Origin: Sorangium cellulosum So ce56
GTDB lineage: Bacteria > Myxococcota_A > Polyangia > Polyangiales > Polyangiaceae
Assembly (NCBI RefSeq): GCF_000067165.1
Contig: NC_010162.1
Coordinates: forward strand, 4,050,501 to 4,114,500
DNA: 64,000 nucleotides
Direction of reading: 5' to 3'
In this document: piece by piece, positions 25,495-34,297 of the stretch
Position numbering within the stretch: position 1 is the stretch's first letter
Layout of the letters: each line of letters opens with the position of its first letter
Notes under the pieces: model-generated
Told to the model about the DNA's origin: nothing
Database searches by the model: none
Seen by the model: the letters and a program-made list of their open reading frames with translations, nothing else
Translations under genes and position numbers: made by a program

Positions 25495-26838
25495 ATGAAG
25501 ATCACCTGCCAGTCCTGTCAGTCGAAATACACCGTCTCGGACGAGAAGGTCCAAGGCAGAACCGTCAAGATCAAGTGCCGCAAATGCGGCGCGACGATCC
25601 TCGTGAACAGCTCGGGCGTGACGACCAACGGCGGAGTCGCCGATCCGGTCTCCGGCACGAGCGTTCCGAATGACGGGACGACGTACCTAGTCAACGTGGC
25701 GGACGGCGATCAGCGCTCGATGGCGCTGGCCGAGATCGTCACGAGCTACCAGTCGGGGGTGATCAACGCCGAGACGTACGTCTGGGCGGACGGCATGGCC
25801 GACTGGCAGCCGCTCGGCCAGATCGACACGATCGTCGCGGCCCTGCATGCAGGCAGCGCTCCTGCCTCCGTGGCCGCGCAGGAGGCGGCGCCGGTGCAGT
25901 CGACGTCCGCGCCCAGCGGGGGAGCGGCCCTCGGGCAGACCTCCCCGGGCGTCGAGTCGGTCGCGGCGGCCGCTCCTCGAGCAGCGGCGGTGCGTCGCGA
26001 TCCGGCGCGTCCGACGCAGGATCTCTTCGGCGCGAGCCCGGGCGTCGAGGCGCACCGGCCCAGCTCCGACGACGTGGCCACGAGCGCTCCGCTCTTCAAG
26101 AGCGGCGCCGCGCCTGGCCAGCGCGACGAGAACTCGATGCTGTTCTCGCTGAGCGCCCTCACGGCGAAGGCCGCCGCTCCGGCCCCGGCGCGGGCGGCCG
26201 TCAGCGCCTCGGACGACTCCGGCCTCATCGACCTGAAGGCCCTCGCGTCGGGAGCCGGCGTCCGAGCGCCGTCGCCCGTCGCGAGCATCGTCGCCAACGA
26301 CGGCGGCCTGTTCCAGCTCAGCGCGCCGATCGTGACCACGGCGCGAGCGCCGTCGGTCGCGCCGCCGAACGTCGGCGAGGCCCCTTCCAAGAACCGCGCC
26401 CCGTTGATCATCGCCGCCGGCATCGCGATCGCGGGCATCGCGATCGCAGGTGTCTTCTTCCTGATGAAGGGCGGGGGCAGCACGCCGGTTCCCACCGCGG
26501 TCGAGACCGCGCCGCCCACGGCCGCCGCGCCGGCGACGCCGGCGCCCCTCGACACGGCGCCGGCGCCCGCGCCCACCGCGTCGGCGACGGCGTCGGCGAC
26601 CGCGACGGCAGAGCCGGTCGCGAGCGCCGCGCCGAGCGCGACGCCGACGGCAGCGGGGGCGCGCCCGAACGCGAAGCCGTCGCCGCGACCGAACACCGGC
26701 GGTAGCACCGCAGGCAAGCAGGCGCCTGCTGCGGCCGCCCCGGCGCCGGCCGCTCCAGCCCCCGCGAAGCGCGGCGGCTGCGGGTGCGCGGTCGGCGATC
26801 TGATGTGCGCGATGCAGTGCTCCGCAAAGGGCAAGTGA
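25495..26838 (+). CDS. Zinc-ribbon (MJ0042) / GYF membrane protein
   Basis: 447 residues from ATG 25495. Residues 1-33 are an MJ0042-type zinc ribbon with two CxxC pairs (C5/C8 and C28/C31). Residues ~62-118 are a GYF_2 domain (TTYLVNVADGDQRSMALAEI, ending W-A-D-G-M-A-D-W-Q-P-L). A disordered region leads to one membrane helix at ~303-325 (IIAAGIAIAGIAIAGVFFLM), then Ala/Pro/Thr-rich repeats and a C-terminal cysteine cluster (GGCGCAVGDLMCAMQC, five Cys in 16 residues). The zinc ribbon plus GYF pairing is that of the Myxococcus motility regulator GltJ, where the cytoplasmic modules bind polarity proteins. This one is shorter and has its own Cys tail, which would be periplasmic and possibly disulfide-bonded. 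Role inferred only. Confidence 0.88.
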   Translation: MKITCQSCQSKYTVSDEKVQGRTVKIKCRKCGATILVNSSGVTTNGGVADPVSGTSVPNDGTTYLVNVADGDQRSMALAEIVTSYQSGVINAETYVWADGMADWQPLGQIDTIVAALHAGSAPASVAAQEAAPVQSTSAPSGGAALGQTSPGVESVAAAAPRAAAVRRDPARPTQDLFGASPGVEAHRPSSDDVATSAPLFKSGAAPGQRDENSMLFSLSALTAKAAAPAPARAAVSASDDSGLIDLKALASGAGVRAPSPVASIVANDGGLFQLSAPIVTTARAPSVAPPNVGEAPSKNRAPLIIAAGIAIAGIAIAGVFFLMKGGGSTPVPTAVETAPPTAAAPATPAPLDTAPAPAPTASATASATATAEPVASAAPSATPTAAGARPNAKPSPRPNTGGSTAGKQAPAAAAPAPAAPAPAKRGGCGCAVGDLMCAMQCSAKGK

Positions 26839-27047
26839 ACGCGCGTCGGCCGCCGTCCGATCGGTGAGCGGAGATCCTCGTCGCCGGAGCCGCGCGTGCA
26901 GCGGCTGCTCCGGCGCTGGGCGTGCGGTGCGCGACCGGCGTGAGCCAGCCGCTGCAGACACGCGCGACGCGAGCCGCGGCTGAAGCTTGGCGTGTGCGCT
27001 CGCAAGGACGGTGCGGCGCCTGGACCGCCGCGCTAGCATCGTCCGTC

Positions 27048-30000
27048 ATGAGTGAGCCCGACGGGCGGCTGCGCGCGCCGGTTCCTCGGCGGATGCCGGG
27101 CGCGGCGCGGCGCTCCGCGATGGCGCTGGTCCTCTGCGCGAGCGCGGCAGGGTGCGGTGGACAGGCGGCGATGGCGCCCTCCGGAGGACCGGCGTCGAGC
27201 GATCGCAGCGCTTCCGGGCAAGCGTCGCGCCCGGCTCCGGGCGGGCGATCCTCGCAGGAGGCGCTCGTGACCATGGTCACTCCATCGCGGCTGCTCCCGG
27301 ATCTCGTCGGAGAGCGCGGCGTGGTGGCCAGCGAGGCGGGGGCCAAGCGGGTGCTCATCGATCGCATGCGCGTCGTCGCGCACGACGATGGATCGCTCGA
27401 GCGCGCGGCCGACCTGTTGCCGTCAGGTCAGGTCACCTCGCTCAAGCTGCCGACGCGCTTGGGCGGCGGGTACCTGTTCCACGCCTCGAACCGCGGCAGC
27501 GCGCAGCTCTGGCGGGCCCAGGGGTGGCTCGCCCCGCTCGAGCCGCTCGTCCAGCTGCCGTCGGAGGCGAACGAGATCCTCGCGGGGTTCGATCGCCTCT
27601 ACGCGCGGCTCTCGCACAGCCACCGGCTCCTCGCGCTCGACGCGCAGACGGGCGCGGCGATGCCGCTCGGCCCGCTCCCACCGGCGAGCACGTACGGCCA
27701 GATCGCGTTCGCCGACGGATGGCGCGCCCTGGTCGAGGCCGATCTGCGCGGCTTGCTCGTCACGTTCGACGCCGGGGCCACCTGGCGTGAGGTCGAGATC
27801 GACGCGCGGCCGACCTCTGTCGCCGTCGTCGGCGGCGATCCTGCCGTCATGACCGCGAGCGGGCTCTACGCGGTCGATGCGCGCGGCGGCGTGACATACC
27901 GCGCGCTGGAGGCTTCCGACGACGTGCAGGAGCCGCCGGCGCGCGCCCAGGGGCCTCTCGGGAGGCGCCCGCTCCGCGCCGCGGTCGAGGACGGGTGGCC
28001 CGACTCGAGCGCGACCGCGGTGGTGGCGCGCGGCGGCGCCCTGGCGCGCGTCTCGCTGCGCGACGGGGCGGTCATCGACGTCGCGCCCGACGCCTATCCG
28101 GAGCGAGAGGCGGCCTGCCATGCGATCCGCGCCGGGGCGTCGTTCGGGTTCGTGTGCGGCGAGCGCGAGGGGCCGACGACCGTGTACGCGTTCCAGCCGC
28201 CGCTCGGCATGCGCCGGCTGATGCGCTTCGACGAGCCCCGCTTCGTGGTCGCGAGCGGCAACGGCGCGCTGGTGATCCGCGGCTCCTGCAGCGAAGACAG
28301 CGCGGTGCGCGCCGGGCGTGCGTACTGCGTCGTCGCCGCCGACGGGCGCACCCGCGAGATCCACGTCCGCGCGCCCGCGCGAGACGTCGGCATCGAGCGC
28401 GTCGTCGCGCTGTCCGACGGCCGCATCGCCGTCCTCTCGCCGCCTCGCCTGGACGCTTCGGGGCAGCTCACGCTGCTCAAGGGGAGCGACGTCACGACCG
28501 TCCCGCTGATCCTCCCGCCCAAGCCGCGCAGCACCGCGCGCGATCTGCAGCGCGGTATGTGGATCGAAGGGTTCGAGGAGCGTGAGCCCGGCGTCATCGG
28601 CGGCTGGGTGGAGGCAGGCGGTCCGATCGTGGGCGTTCGGATCGACGCGAAGAGCGGGAAGGTGACCGCGGGGGCGCCGCGCCAGGACGGCACGGGCGCG
28701 CTGTTGTCCGGGCGGTTCGCGTTCTCCCTCGGAGAAGGCGAGCGCGCCGCCGAGTCGACGGACGGCGGCATGACCTGGCGCTCGCTCGATCTGCCGGAGC
28801 GGGACGACGACACCGCGGCGTCGAGGACGCGCGCGTGCGGCCCCGTCGGCTGCGTCTTCAGGGGCTGGATCCGGGTCGGCTGGGGCAAGACGGCGCTGCC
28901 GGACGATCTCGCCGAGGCGAAGCCGCCGCCGGTGCTCCAGACGCCGCTCCGCGCGGGGAGCCCGATCGCGATGCGCTGCGAGGCCCTCGGCTCCTCGACG
29001 CCGCCGCTGCCGGACAAGCCTCCCGCGGCGCCTTCCGCGCGCGCCGAGGGAGCGCGCCCGGCCTCGTCGGTCACGCGCTCGGCGTCGACGGAGATACCGA
29101 CGTCGCCGTGGGCTCCTTTCCGCAACACGCCCCCGCCCAAGCGTGGGGCGGACGAGATCGGCCTCGATAACGGGGCTCCGTACGACATCGTGACGATGCG
29201 CGCCTACGCATGGGGCAAGCGAGGCGCAGACTGGGCGCGCGCCGGGCGCTGGCTCCTCCGCTTCGACGATCGCTTCGACCCGGATGGCGGGGTGCGTTCC
29301 AGCGGCGTGAGCGCCTCGCCTTGGTCGGATGAGGCGTCGGCCGCTGAGGCGCTCGGCGTGGTGAGCCAGGGGGCGGCGTCCTGGGGCGCATACCTCGATC
29401 CTGGCGGACGGGCCGCGCTGACCCACGTGTGTCGGGGCGCCGGATGCAGCCTGTTCGCAGCCTCGGAAGGGCTGCCGATCCTTCCGTTGCGCGACAGCGC
29501 CGGCCGCGCCGGCAATTTCCTCCGGCCATTTCCGAACGGCGCCGTGCGGCTCGGCGAGACGTGGTTCTTCGTGACGCCCGGCGGCTCGTACGACGTCGTG
29601 GCGCTGTGGCGCGCCGACCTCGGCATCGCGCGGCAGCTGGCGACCTACTATCGCCCTGGCCGCACGGGCTACGGCGTGGATCCTCCGCGGCTGGTCCGGC
29701 GTGCGCTGGGCGGCGGCGTCGGCCTGCTCATCTCGGCGGCTCCCGACCCTGGCGTGCGCGCCGGCTCCTGGCACGTGCTCCCGATCGACCGCGAGACCGG
29801 CGCGCTCGGCGAGGCCGTGCCGCTCGGTCGCAAGGACCTCGCGGATACGCGGATCGAGCGCTGCGCTCCGGGTCAGGACGGCTGGCTCCTCGACACGAGC
29901 CTGGAGGGCTCGCCGAGCTTCGATCTCGGCGGAAGCGCTCCCTCTGTCGACGGCGCCGAGTTCCGGCTTCGCCTGGATCCAGGCAGCGCGTGCGTCGAGG

Positions 30001-30149
30001 CGATGGCGGTGAGGCTGCAGGGCGCCTTCTCGAAGGCACCCGAGAAGCCGAACGACGTTGGCGCCAGCGCGATCCCGCTCGCTGCGACCGAGCGCGCAAC
30101 GGGCCGGAGGTGGCGGTTGCGCTGCGAGCCGAAGGACGCCGCCAGATGA
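27048..30149 (+). CDS. Large secreted lipoprotein, probable beta-propeller
   Basis: 1033 residues from ATG 27048. An Arg-rich N-terminus is followed by a hydrophobic segment and a lipobox-like S-A-A-G-C (Cys36), so it is probably lipidated and exported. The body has repeated beta-strand patterns with Asp-box-like turns (TFDAGATWREVEI near 240, STDGGMTWRSLDL near 570). This is what sialidase/BNR-type propellers look like. A Pro/Ser linker lies near 650-690. A few scattered cysteines occur. No catalytic motif or named family is recognised. Its stop lies 4 bp from the stop of the convergent lipoprotein gene, with the palindrome CCGCTAGCGG (30151-30160) between and over the ends. Confidence 0.75.
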   Translation: MSEPDGRLRAPVPRRMPGAARRSAMALVLCASAAGCGGQAAMAPSGGPASSDRSASGQASRPAPGGRSSQEALVTMVTPSRLLPDLVGERGVVASEAGAKRVLIDRMRVVAHDDGSLERAADLLPSGQVTSLKLPTRLGGGYLFHASNRGSAQLWRAQGWLAPLEPLVQLPSEANEILAGFDRLYARLSHSHRLLALDAQTGAAMPLGPLPPASTYGQIAFADGWRALVEADLRGLLVTFDAGATWREVEIDARPTSVAVVGGDPAVMTASGLYAVDARGGVTYRALEASDDVQEPPARAQGPLGRRPLRAAVEDGWPDSSATAVVARGGALARVSLRDGAVIDVAPDAYPEREAACHAIRAGASFGFVCGEREGPTTVYAFQPPLGMRRLMRFDEPRFVVASGNGALVIRGSCSEDSAVRAGRAYCVVAADGRTREIHVRAPARDVGIERVVALSDGRIAVLSPPRLDASGQLTLLKGSDVTTVPLILPPKPRSTARDLQRGMWIEGFEEREPGVIGGWVEAGGPIVGVRIDAKSGKVTAGAPRQDGTGALLSGRFAFSLGEGERAAESTDGGMTWRSLDLPERDDDTAASRTRACGPVGCVFRGWIRVGWGKTALPDDLAEAKPPPVLQTPLRAGSPIAMRCEALGSSTPPLPDKPPAAPSARAEGARPASSVTRSASTEIPTSPWAPFRNTPPPKRGADEIGLDNGAPYDIVTMRAYAWGKRGADWARAGRWLLRFDDRFDPDGGVRSSGVSASPWSDEASAAEALGVVSQGAASWGAYLDPGGRAALTHVCRGAGCSLFAASEGLPILPLRDSAGRAGNFLRPFPNGAVRLGETWFFVTPGGSYDVVALWRADLGIARQLATYYRPGRTGYGVDPPRLVRRALGGGVGLLISAAPDPGVRAGSWHVLPIDRETGALGEAVPLGRKDLADTRIERCAPGQDGWLLDTSLEGSPSFDLGGSAPSVDGAEFRLRLDPGSACVEAMAVRLQGAFSKAPEKPNDVGASAIPLAATERATGRRWRLRCEPKDAAR

Positions 30150-30150
30150 T

Positions 30151-30160
30151 CCGCTAGCGG
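30151..30160. terminator. 10-bp palindrome between convergent lipoprotein genes
   Basis: CCGCTAGCGG is self-complementary, begins in the 4-bp gap between the two stops and includes the minus-strand stop codon. It is short and has no T-run, so termination here is only a suggestion. Confidence 0.25.
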
Positions 30161-31728
30161 GTGATGGCCTCCGGCGAAACGGCGTTCACCCGTCCCTCGA
30201 CGCCGACCTCCTCGCCTTCGCCGTAGCGGATGGTCCCGAGCCAGTCGGCCGTCCATGCGATCGGCGCGGCGGAGCTGTTGAGCTGCGCAGGGCCTGAAGC
30301 GTTCACGACGATCTCGCCGATCATCCCGGCCGTCTCCGATGCCTCGGTGCCAGCGCGCCACAGGAGCTTGAGTCCGCCAGCGCACAGCATCGCCATGCAG
30401 TCGCCTGTGCAGTCGGAGTAGCCGCCGAGCAGCTCGCCGAGCGCCTGGCACTCTGCGGCGGTGGCGAGCGCCGCGGGGACGGACTCCGCGTCCGCCTCCG
30501 CTGCGACCCCGAGCCCGGTCACTCCGCCGATGTAGTGGGTTGGTGACCACGTCAGTGTCCCCGCGAGCCGGAGCACGTCGCCGGGATCCGCCTTCCACGA
30601 CATGAAATGTGCCGGTGGTACGCCCGCGTCGTCAGCGGTCACGCTGCCGAGCCAGCTCGCCTCGAAGAGCGCGCGTCCCTGCATGTCTGCCACGCCGCTC
30701 AGCTGGCCGTCGAGCGCGAGCGGCGTACCCGCGAGCCCGGCACGCGCCCATCCACGACACCTGTCGCGCAGGGGGAGCGGGAGCGCGGCGAGGTGCGCCT
30801 GTGCTGCAGCGTCCCAGTCACGCTCGATCCGCTGCGCGGCAAACGCGCGCGCCTGGTCCGGCGGCGCCGCGCGCTGCATGGCGTCGAGCAGGGACGCGGC
30901 TTCCGCGCCGGCAGGCAAGAACGCGTCGAGCAGCTGCTCGGCCGCTGCTTCGAGCATCGCGGTCAGCCCGTCCGCCGTCACGAGGGTCAGCTTCGTGTCG
31001 AGGCGCGTCGCCGCCATATCGATCGGCAGGTCCTTGATCGGGACCCAGACGTCGCGCGCTGAGCCGGCCTGCAGCTCTCGTTCACCCACGCAACCCCACA
31101 TGATTCGACCGCTGTGGAGAGCGACGGTAAGGCTCGGCCCTACAGGCGCGCCCTCGACGACGACCGGTTCGTCTGGACCGCCGTGCGCCACGAGCGCGCC
31201 CACGGGTGCTTCGGGCGCAGCGGCTGCGATCTCCTCGCAGGTGGCCTCCGCGACGACGCTCGCCGTCCAGTCCTTCGCGACACGCGTCCCTTCGTAGACC
31301 GGGATGACGCGGAGCGTGCCGAAGCCCTCCGCGCTCACCGAAACACCGAGCTCCGCGGACGGCCCGCCCTTTGTCGCGGCGCGGAGCCGAAACGTGCTTC
31401 CCAGAGTCGACGCGTGGAGCTGAACCGAGGCCCTGCCATTTTCGTCCGCGACGGCCGTCGTGCGGTCGACCCATGCACCTGCAGCTTCGCCGAGGAGGGT
31501 GAAGCTCACCTCGTAGGGCGCCGGCGGTCGTCCGGTGACCCAGACCGTGCGCAGCTCCCCTGGCACGAGCTGCAGCGTCCCTTCCTCCTCGAACGCCAGA
31601 ACGGTCGGTTGAGCGGTGTCCCCGGGCAACTCGGGGCTGTCCGCCGACTCATCGGCCATACGAAAAGAGCAGGACGCCAGTCCGACGATGGCGATCCAGG
31701 GAGCCGAGTACTTCCAAGGCAAGCTCAC
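30154..31728 (-). CDS. Putative lipoprotein of unknown function
   Basis: 524 residues from GTG 31728, chosen because it places a short signal (APWIAIVGLASC) directly at the N-terminus with a good lipobox, L-A-S-C, Cys20. Frames further upstream run into the next gene. The N-terminal ~170 residues look like Ig-like beta sandwiches (PYEVSFTLLGEAAGAWVDRTTAV, RASVQLHASTLGSTFRLRAAT). The middle is helical (LDAMQRAAPPDQARAFAAQRI). The C-terminal part has cysteines at ECQALG, DCTGDCMAMLC. No catalytic motif recognised. It lies downstream of another lipoprotein on the same strand and convergent to a third, so this is an outer-membrane-lipoprotein neighbourhood. Confidence 0.75.
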   Translation of the reverse strand: MSLPWKYSAPWIAIVGLASCSFRMADESADSPELPGDTAQPTVLAFEEEGTLQLVPGELRTVWVTGRPPAPYEVSFTLLGEAAGAWVDRTTAVADENGRASVQLHASTLGSTFRLRAATKGGPSAELGVSVSAEGFGTLRVIPVYEGTRVAKDWTASVVAEATCEEIAAAAPEAPVGALVAHGGPDEPVVVEGAPVGPSLTVALHSGRIMWGCVGERELQAGSARDVWVPIKDLPIDMAATRLDTKLTLVTADGLTAMLEAAAEQLLDAFLPAGAEAASLLDAMQRAAPPDQARAFAAQRIERDWDAAAQAHLAALPLPLRDRCRGWARAGLAGTPLALDGQLSGVADMQGRALFEASWLGSVTADDAGVPPAHFMSWKADPGDVLRLAGTLTWSPTHYIGGVTGLGVAAEADAESVPAALATAAECQALGELLGGYSDCTGDCMAMLCAGGLKLLWRAGTEASETAGMIGEIVVNASGPAQLNSSAAPIAWTADWLGTIRYGEGEEVGVEGRVNAVSPEAITR

Positions 31729-31859
31729 CCTTGGAGTGTACCTTGCATCTCCCCCGGCGAACAGTGGAGGGGCAAACGTACGACGGAGGTCCCGAGGCGC
31801 GAGCGGCGGCGCCGCGCCTTGATGCGTGAGGCAGACGGCGCCGGCCCGAAGGGACGCGA

Positions 31860-32543
31860 CTACTTCACGTAGATCTGGGCGACGGCGAGGCCGCTGCCCC
31901 GGACGGTCATGACGGCCTTCGCGGGGCCGCCCACGGGGAGCGGATTTTTGAAGCAAGAACCTTTGCCGCCGAGCGTGGCGTTCGGTCCGGTGGTGTTGTC
32001 CTGGGAGAGCACCACGGGCGGCAGCATCGGCGCGGGCTGCGCGACGATCTGCAGGTTGAGCTCCTGGACGCCGAGGCCCACGCCGATCACCGAGTAACAC
32101 TTGCCCGGCTGGATATTGAACGGCTGCTCGAGCGTCTGGCCGTCCTGGAACTGCCCGGCGAACGCGCCGCCCTCCGGCTGCATGCCCTGGACCTCGGAGG
32201 CCGCCATGGCGGTGAGGATCGGGGTCGCTGCGCTGACCGCGGCAGGCGCGATCGGGGTCGCCTGGCCCGTGCTCGTGCCCGTCGCGGTCGGCGTCGTCGG
32301 CGTCGGGGTGGGGGTCGTGGTGGCCGGCGGCGGGTACTGGCCCGGCTGGGTGGGCTGGCCGTACTGGCCCGGCTGGGTGGGCTGACCGTACTGGCCCGGC
32401 GGGTATTGTCCGGGGGGGTACTGGGTTGACGCCCCGTACTGGTTCTGCATCTGCGACGGGTTGTTCGGCTCCGGGTCGCTGCCGCCGCAGGCGAGGGGCG
32501 CGAGGCCGAGCAGGGCCGCTGGGATGAGGACGTGCAAGCGCAT
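31860..32543 (-). CDS. Small lipoprotein with Gln/Tyr/Pro repeat region
   Basis: 227 residues from ATG 32543, preceded by AAGGAG at good spacing. The signal MRLHVLIPAALLGLAPLAC ends in Cys19 and is followed by GGSDPEP, typical after lipidation. Residues ~30-95 are a low-complexity segment rich in Gln, Tyr, Gly, Pro and Thr, including tandem GQPTQPGQY units, then Thr/Pro. The C-terminal ~110 residues form a folded beta-rich domain (PFNIQPGKCYSVIGVGLGVQELNLQI, two Cys near CYS and SCF). The extended segment probably spans the periplasm or cell surface, with the domain at its tip. Function unknown. Confidence 0.8.
   Translation of the reverse strand: MRLHVLIPAALLGLAPLACGGSDPEPNNPSQMQNQYGASTQYPPGQYPPGQYGQPTQPGQYGQPTQPGQYPPPATTTPTPTPTTPTATGTSTGQATPIAPAAVSAATPILTAMAASEVQGMQPEGGAFAGQFQDGQTLEQPFNIQPGKCYSVIGVGLGVQELNLQIVAQPAPMLPPVVLSQDNTTGPNATLGGKGSCFKNPLPVGGPAKAVMTVRGSGLAVAQIYVK
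32335..32424. repeat. 27-bp tandem repeat within the Gln/Tyr/Pro lipoprotein gene
   Basis: Units at 32335-32361 and 32362-32388 differ at one base; degenerate partial copies continue to about 32424. On the coding (minus) strand they encode nine-residue GQPTQPGQY units, so slippage would alter linker length in frame. Confidence 0.8.
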
Positions 32544-33225
32544 ACGAGGCTCCTTCAGGGTTGTGCGGGTGAGGCCGCCACAATGGGACGCTCGCCGCAC
32601 CCGCGGCGGCTCACCGCCGCTGGTCACGGTCGGTAAGACGGCCGAGGTGGGGGCGTGTTCTACAACGACTTGGCGGCGCGAGGCCAGACGCTGCGGTGCA
32701 GATGGCACGAGGCGCGTCCAGCGAGCGGAAAGCGGCGTCGCCGCGGCCTGGGTACACAGGTCCTGGAGCACGTTGTCGACCAGCGTTCGACGTTTCCGTG
32801 TTCGCGGGCGGGCGCGCGCGGTGTCGGCGGTGTCGATCGCCCGCCTTGCCCCCGCACGGCCGCGGCCGTCGAGCCCCCCGATGGATGCGCTGAGCCTGGC
32901 CGGCGCCGCCTACCGCCCCCCATCCCTCGCGAAGACGCACCAAGCCGTCGGCGCACCCACCAGAGGAACCACCAGTCCATGCAGCCCTCCATGGGACCCC
33001 TGCGGCGCTCCAGCCCAGTTGACGCGGGCGGAGGGCGACACCAGAAACCCCGTTCACAACCGCGCGCGGGGCGGGGCGGTCACGTGGTCCGCTTGGCGAG
33101 CCCAGCGCGGTCCCGTCGCGAGCCCCGCCGGCACGCCACGGCGTGCGGCCCGGCTGTCACGCGCCGCTTCTGTGTAGATTGAACAATGGGCGATCCCGCT
33201 CGCGGCGGGAGATCAGGAACGAGCC
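32544..33225. other. Gene-free stretch before grxD
   Basis: About 680 bases between the divergent lipoprotein and glutaredoxin genes. Several open frames cross it on both strands, but they are Arg/Pro-rich, lack ribosome sites and resemble nothing, so I call none. It should hold both promoters. No tRNA-like fold or long repeat seen. Confidence 0.5.
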
Positions 33226-33540
33226 ATGAGCGACATCCACCAGGCAATCAAGGATACCGTCGAGAGCAACCGCGTCGTCCTCTTCATGAAGGGCACCAAG
33301 ACCTTCCCGCAATGCGGGTTCTCGGCGCGGGCCGTCGACATCCTGAAAAAGTGCGGCGTGGACTTCAAGGACGTCAACGTGCTGTCCGATCCCTCGCTGC
33401 GCCAAGGCATCAAGGACTACTCGCAGTGGCCGACGATCCCGCAGGTCTACGTGGACGGGAAGTTCATCGGCGGCTCCGACATCCTGATGGAGATGTTCCA
33501 GTCGGGCGATCTGCAGAAGCTCCTGTCGAAGCAGGACTAA
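33226..33540 (+). CDS. grxD: Monothiol glutaredoxin (CGFS type)
   Basis: 104 residues from ATG 33226, the standard length. The active site is CGFS within KGTKTFPQCGFSARAV, and the glutathione/cluster-binding features WPTIPQVYVDGKFIGGSDI follow. CGFS glutaredoxins bind a glutathione-ligated 2Fe-2S cluster and pass it to apo-proteins. The last 77 bp overlap the 3' end of the opposite-strand uracil-DNA glycosylase gene, itself a probable Fe-S protein. No companion gene on the same strand. Confidence 0.96.
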   Translation: MSDIHQAIKDTVESNRVVLFMKGTKTFPQCGFSARAVDILKKCGVDFKDVNVLSDPSLRQGIKDYSQWPTIPQVYVDGKFIGGSDILMEMFQSGDLQKLLSKQD

Positions 33541-34297
33541 CGTCCGGATCGCTCGGGGCGCGAAGCCCCGCCGCGCTGACTGCGCGGCGCAGGACCTCGT
33601 CGAACATGTCGCCGGTGAGCCGCCCCGTCTGGGTGTTCTGCTGGCTGACGTGGTAGCTGCCGAAGAGCAGCGCCGCCCCGGCGCCGCCGCGCGGATCGGG
33701 GATCGCCGCCTCCACGCCGTGCGCGAACGGTGGGAGGCGCGGGTGTGCCTCCGCGCGATCCCCCGCGGACGCGCCGCGCGAGCGGGCGAGCGCGCCGACG
33801 GCGTCATAGCCGATCTTGCCGAGCGCGAGGTAGACGCGCGCCCGATGCAGCACCGCGAGCTCTCGGTCGATCCACCCGCGGCACGCCGCGAGCTCGGCGA
33901 TCGTGGGCTTGTTGTCCGGCGGAGCGCAGCGACAGGGGGCGGTGATGAACACGCCCCGGAGCGAGAGCCCATCGTCGCGCGAGGTGCTCGTCGGCTGCGA
34001 GGCGAGCCCCGCTCGGTAGAGCGCCGCGTAGAGGAAGTCCCCCGATCGATCGCCCGTGAACATGCGGCCGGTGCGGTTCCCGCCGTGCGCCGCCGGGGCG
34101 AGCCCGACGATCACGAGCGGCGCGTCGGGATCGCCGAAGGCCGGCACAGGGCGGCCCCAGTAGGTCTGGTCCCGGTAAGCGCGCCGCTTCTCTCGCGCGA
34201 CGTCCTCGCGCCACGCCACGAGCCGCGGGCAGCGCCGGCACTCGACGAGCTCCGCCGTGATCAGATCGAGCGCGCGCGCCGCGCCGCCGCGGCTCAC
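33464..34297 (-). CDS. Family 5 (UDGb-type) Fe-S uracil-DNA glycosylase
   Basis: 277 residues from GTG 34297, coupled by a 4-bp overlap to the hydrolase gene upstream. Motif 1 is GLAPAAHGGNRTGRMFTGD at about 65-83, the family-5 form, and motif 2 is the H-V-S-Q-Q-N-T stretch near 218. Cysteines expected for a 4Fe-4S cluster are C20 and C23 (ECRRC) plus two in the APCRCAPP to LAACRGW stretch. The enzyme removes uracil and other deaminated bases from DNA, starting base-excision repair, which is useful in a GC-rich genome. The C-terminal ~35 residues are Ser/Pro/Arg-rich; their DNA is where the gene overlaps the end of grxD (33464-33540). Confidence 0.93.
   Translation of the reverse strand: MSRGGAARALDLITAELVECRRCPRLVAWREDVAREKRRAYRDQTYWGRPVPAFGDPDAPLVIVGLAPAAHGGNRTGRMFTGDRSGDFLYAALYRAGLASQPTSTSRDDGLSLRGVFITAPCRCAPPDNKPTIAELAACRGWIDRELAVLHRARVYLALGKIGYDAVGALARSRGASAGDRAEAHPRLPPFAHGVEAAIPDPRGGAGAALLFGSYHVSQQNTQTGRLTGDMFDEVLRRAVSAAGLRAPSDPDVSPASTGASADRPTGTSPSGCRSRR
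33554..33570 (+). terminator. Hairpin after grxD, inside the opposite gene
   Basis: CGGGGC (33554-33559) and GCCCCG (33565-33570) pair around GCGAA, 14 bp past the grxD stop. It lies within the coding sequence of the convergent uracil-DNA glycosylase, so that gene would have to tolerate it. No T-run. Confidence 0.4.

Noticed and set aside
32655..33182. Frames of 150-240 codons in the gap before grxD
   Set aside because: Arg/Pro-rich, overlapping on both strands, no ribosome site, no resemblance to known proteins.
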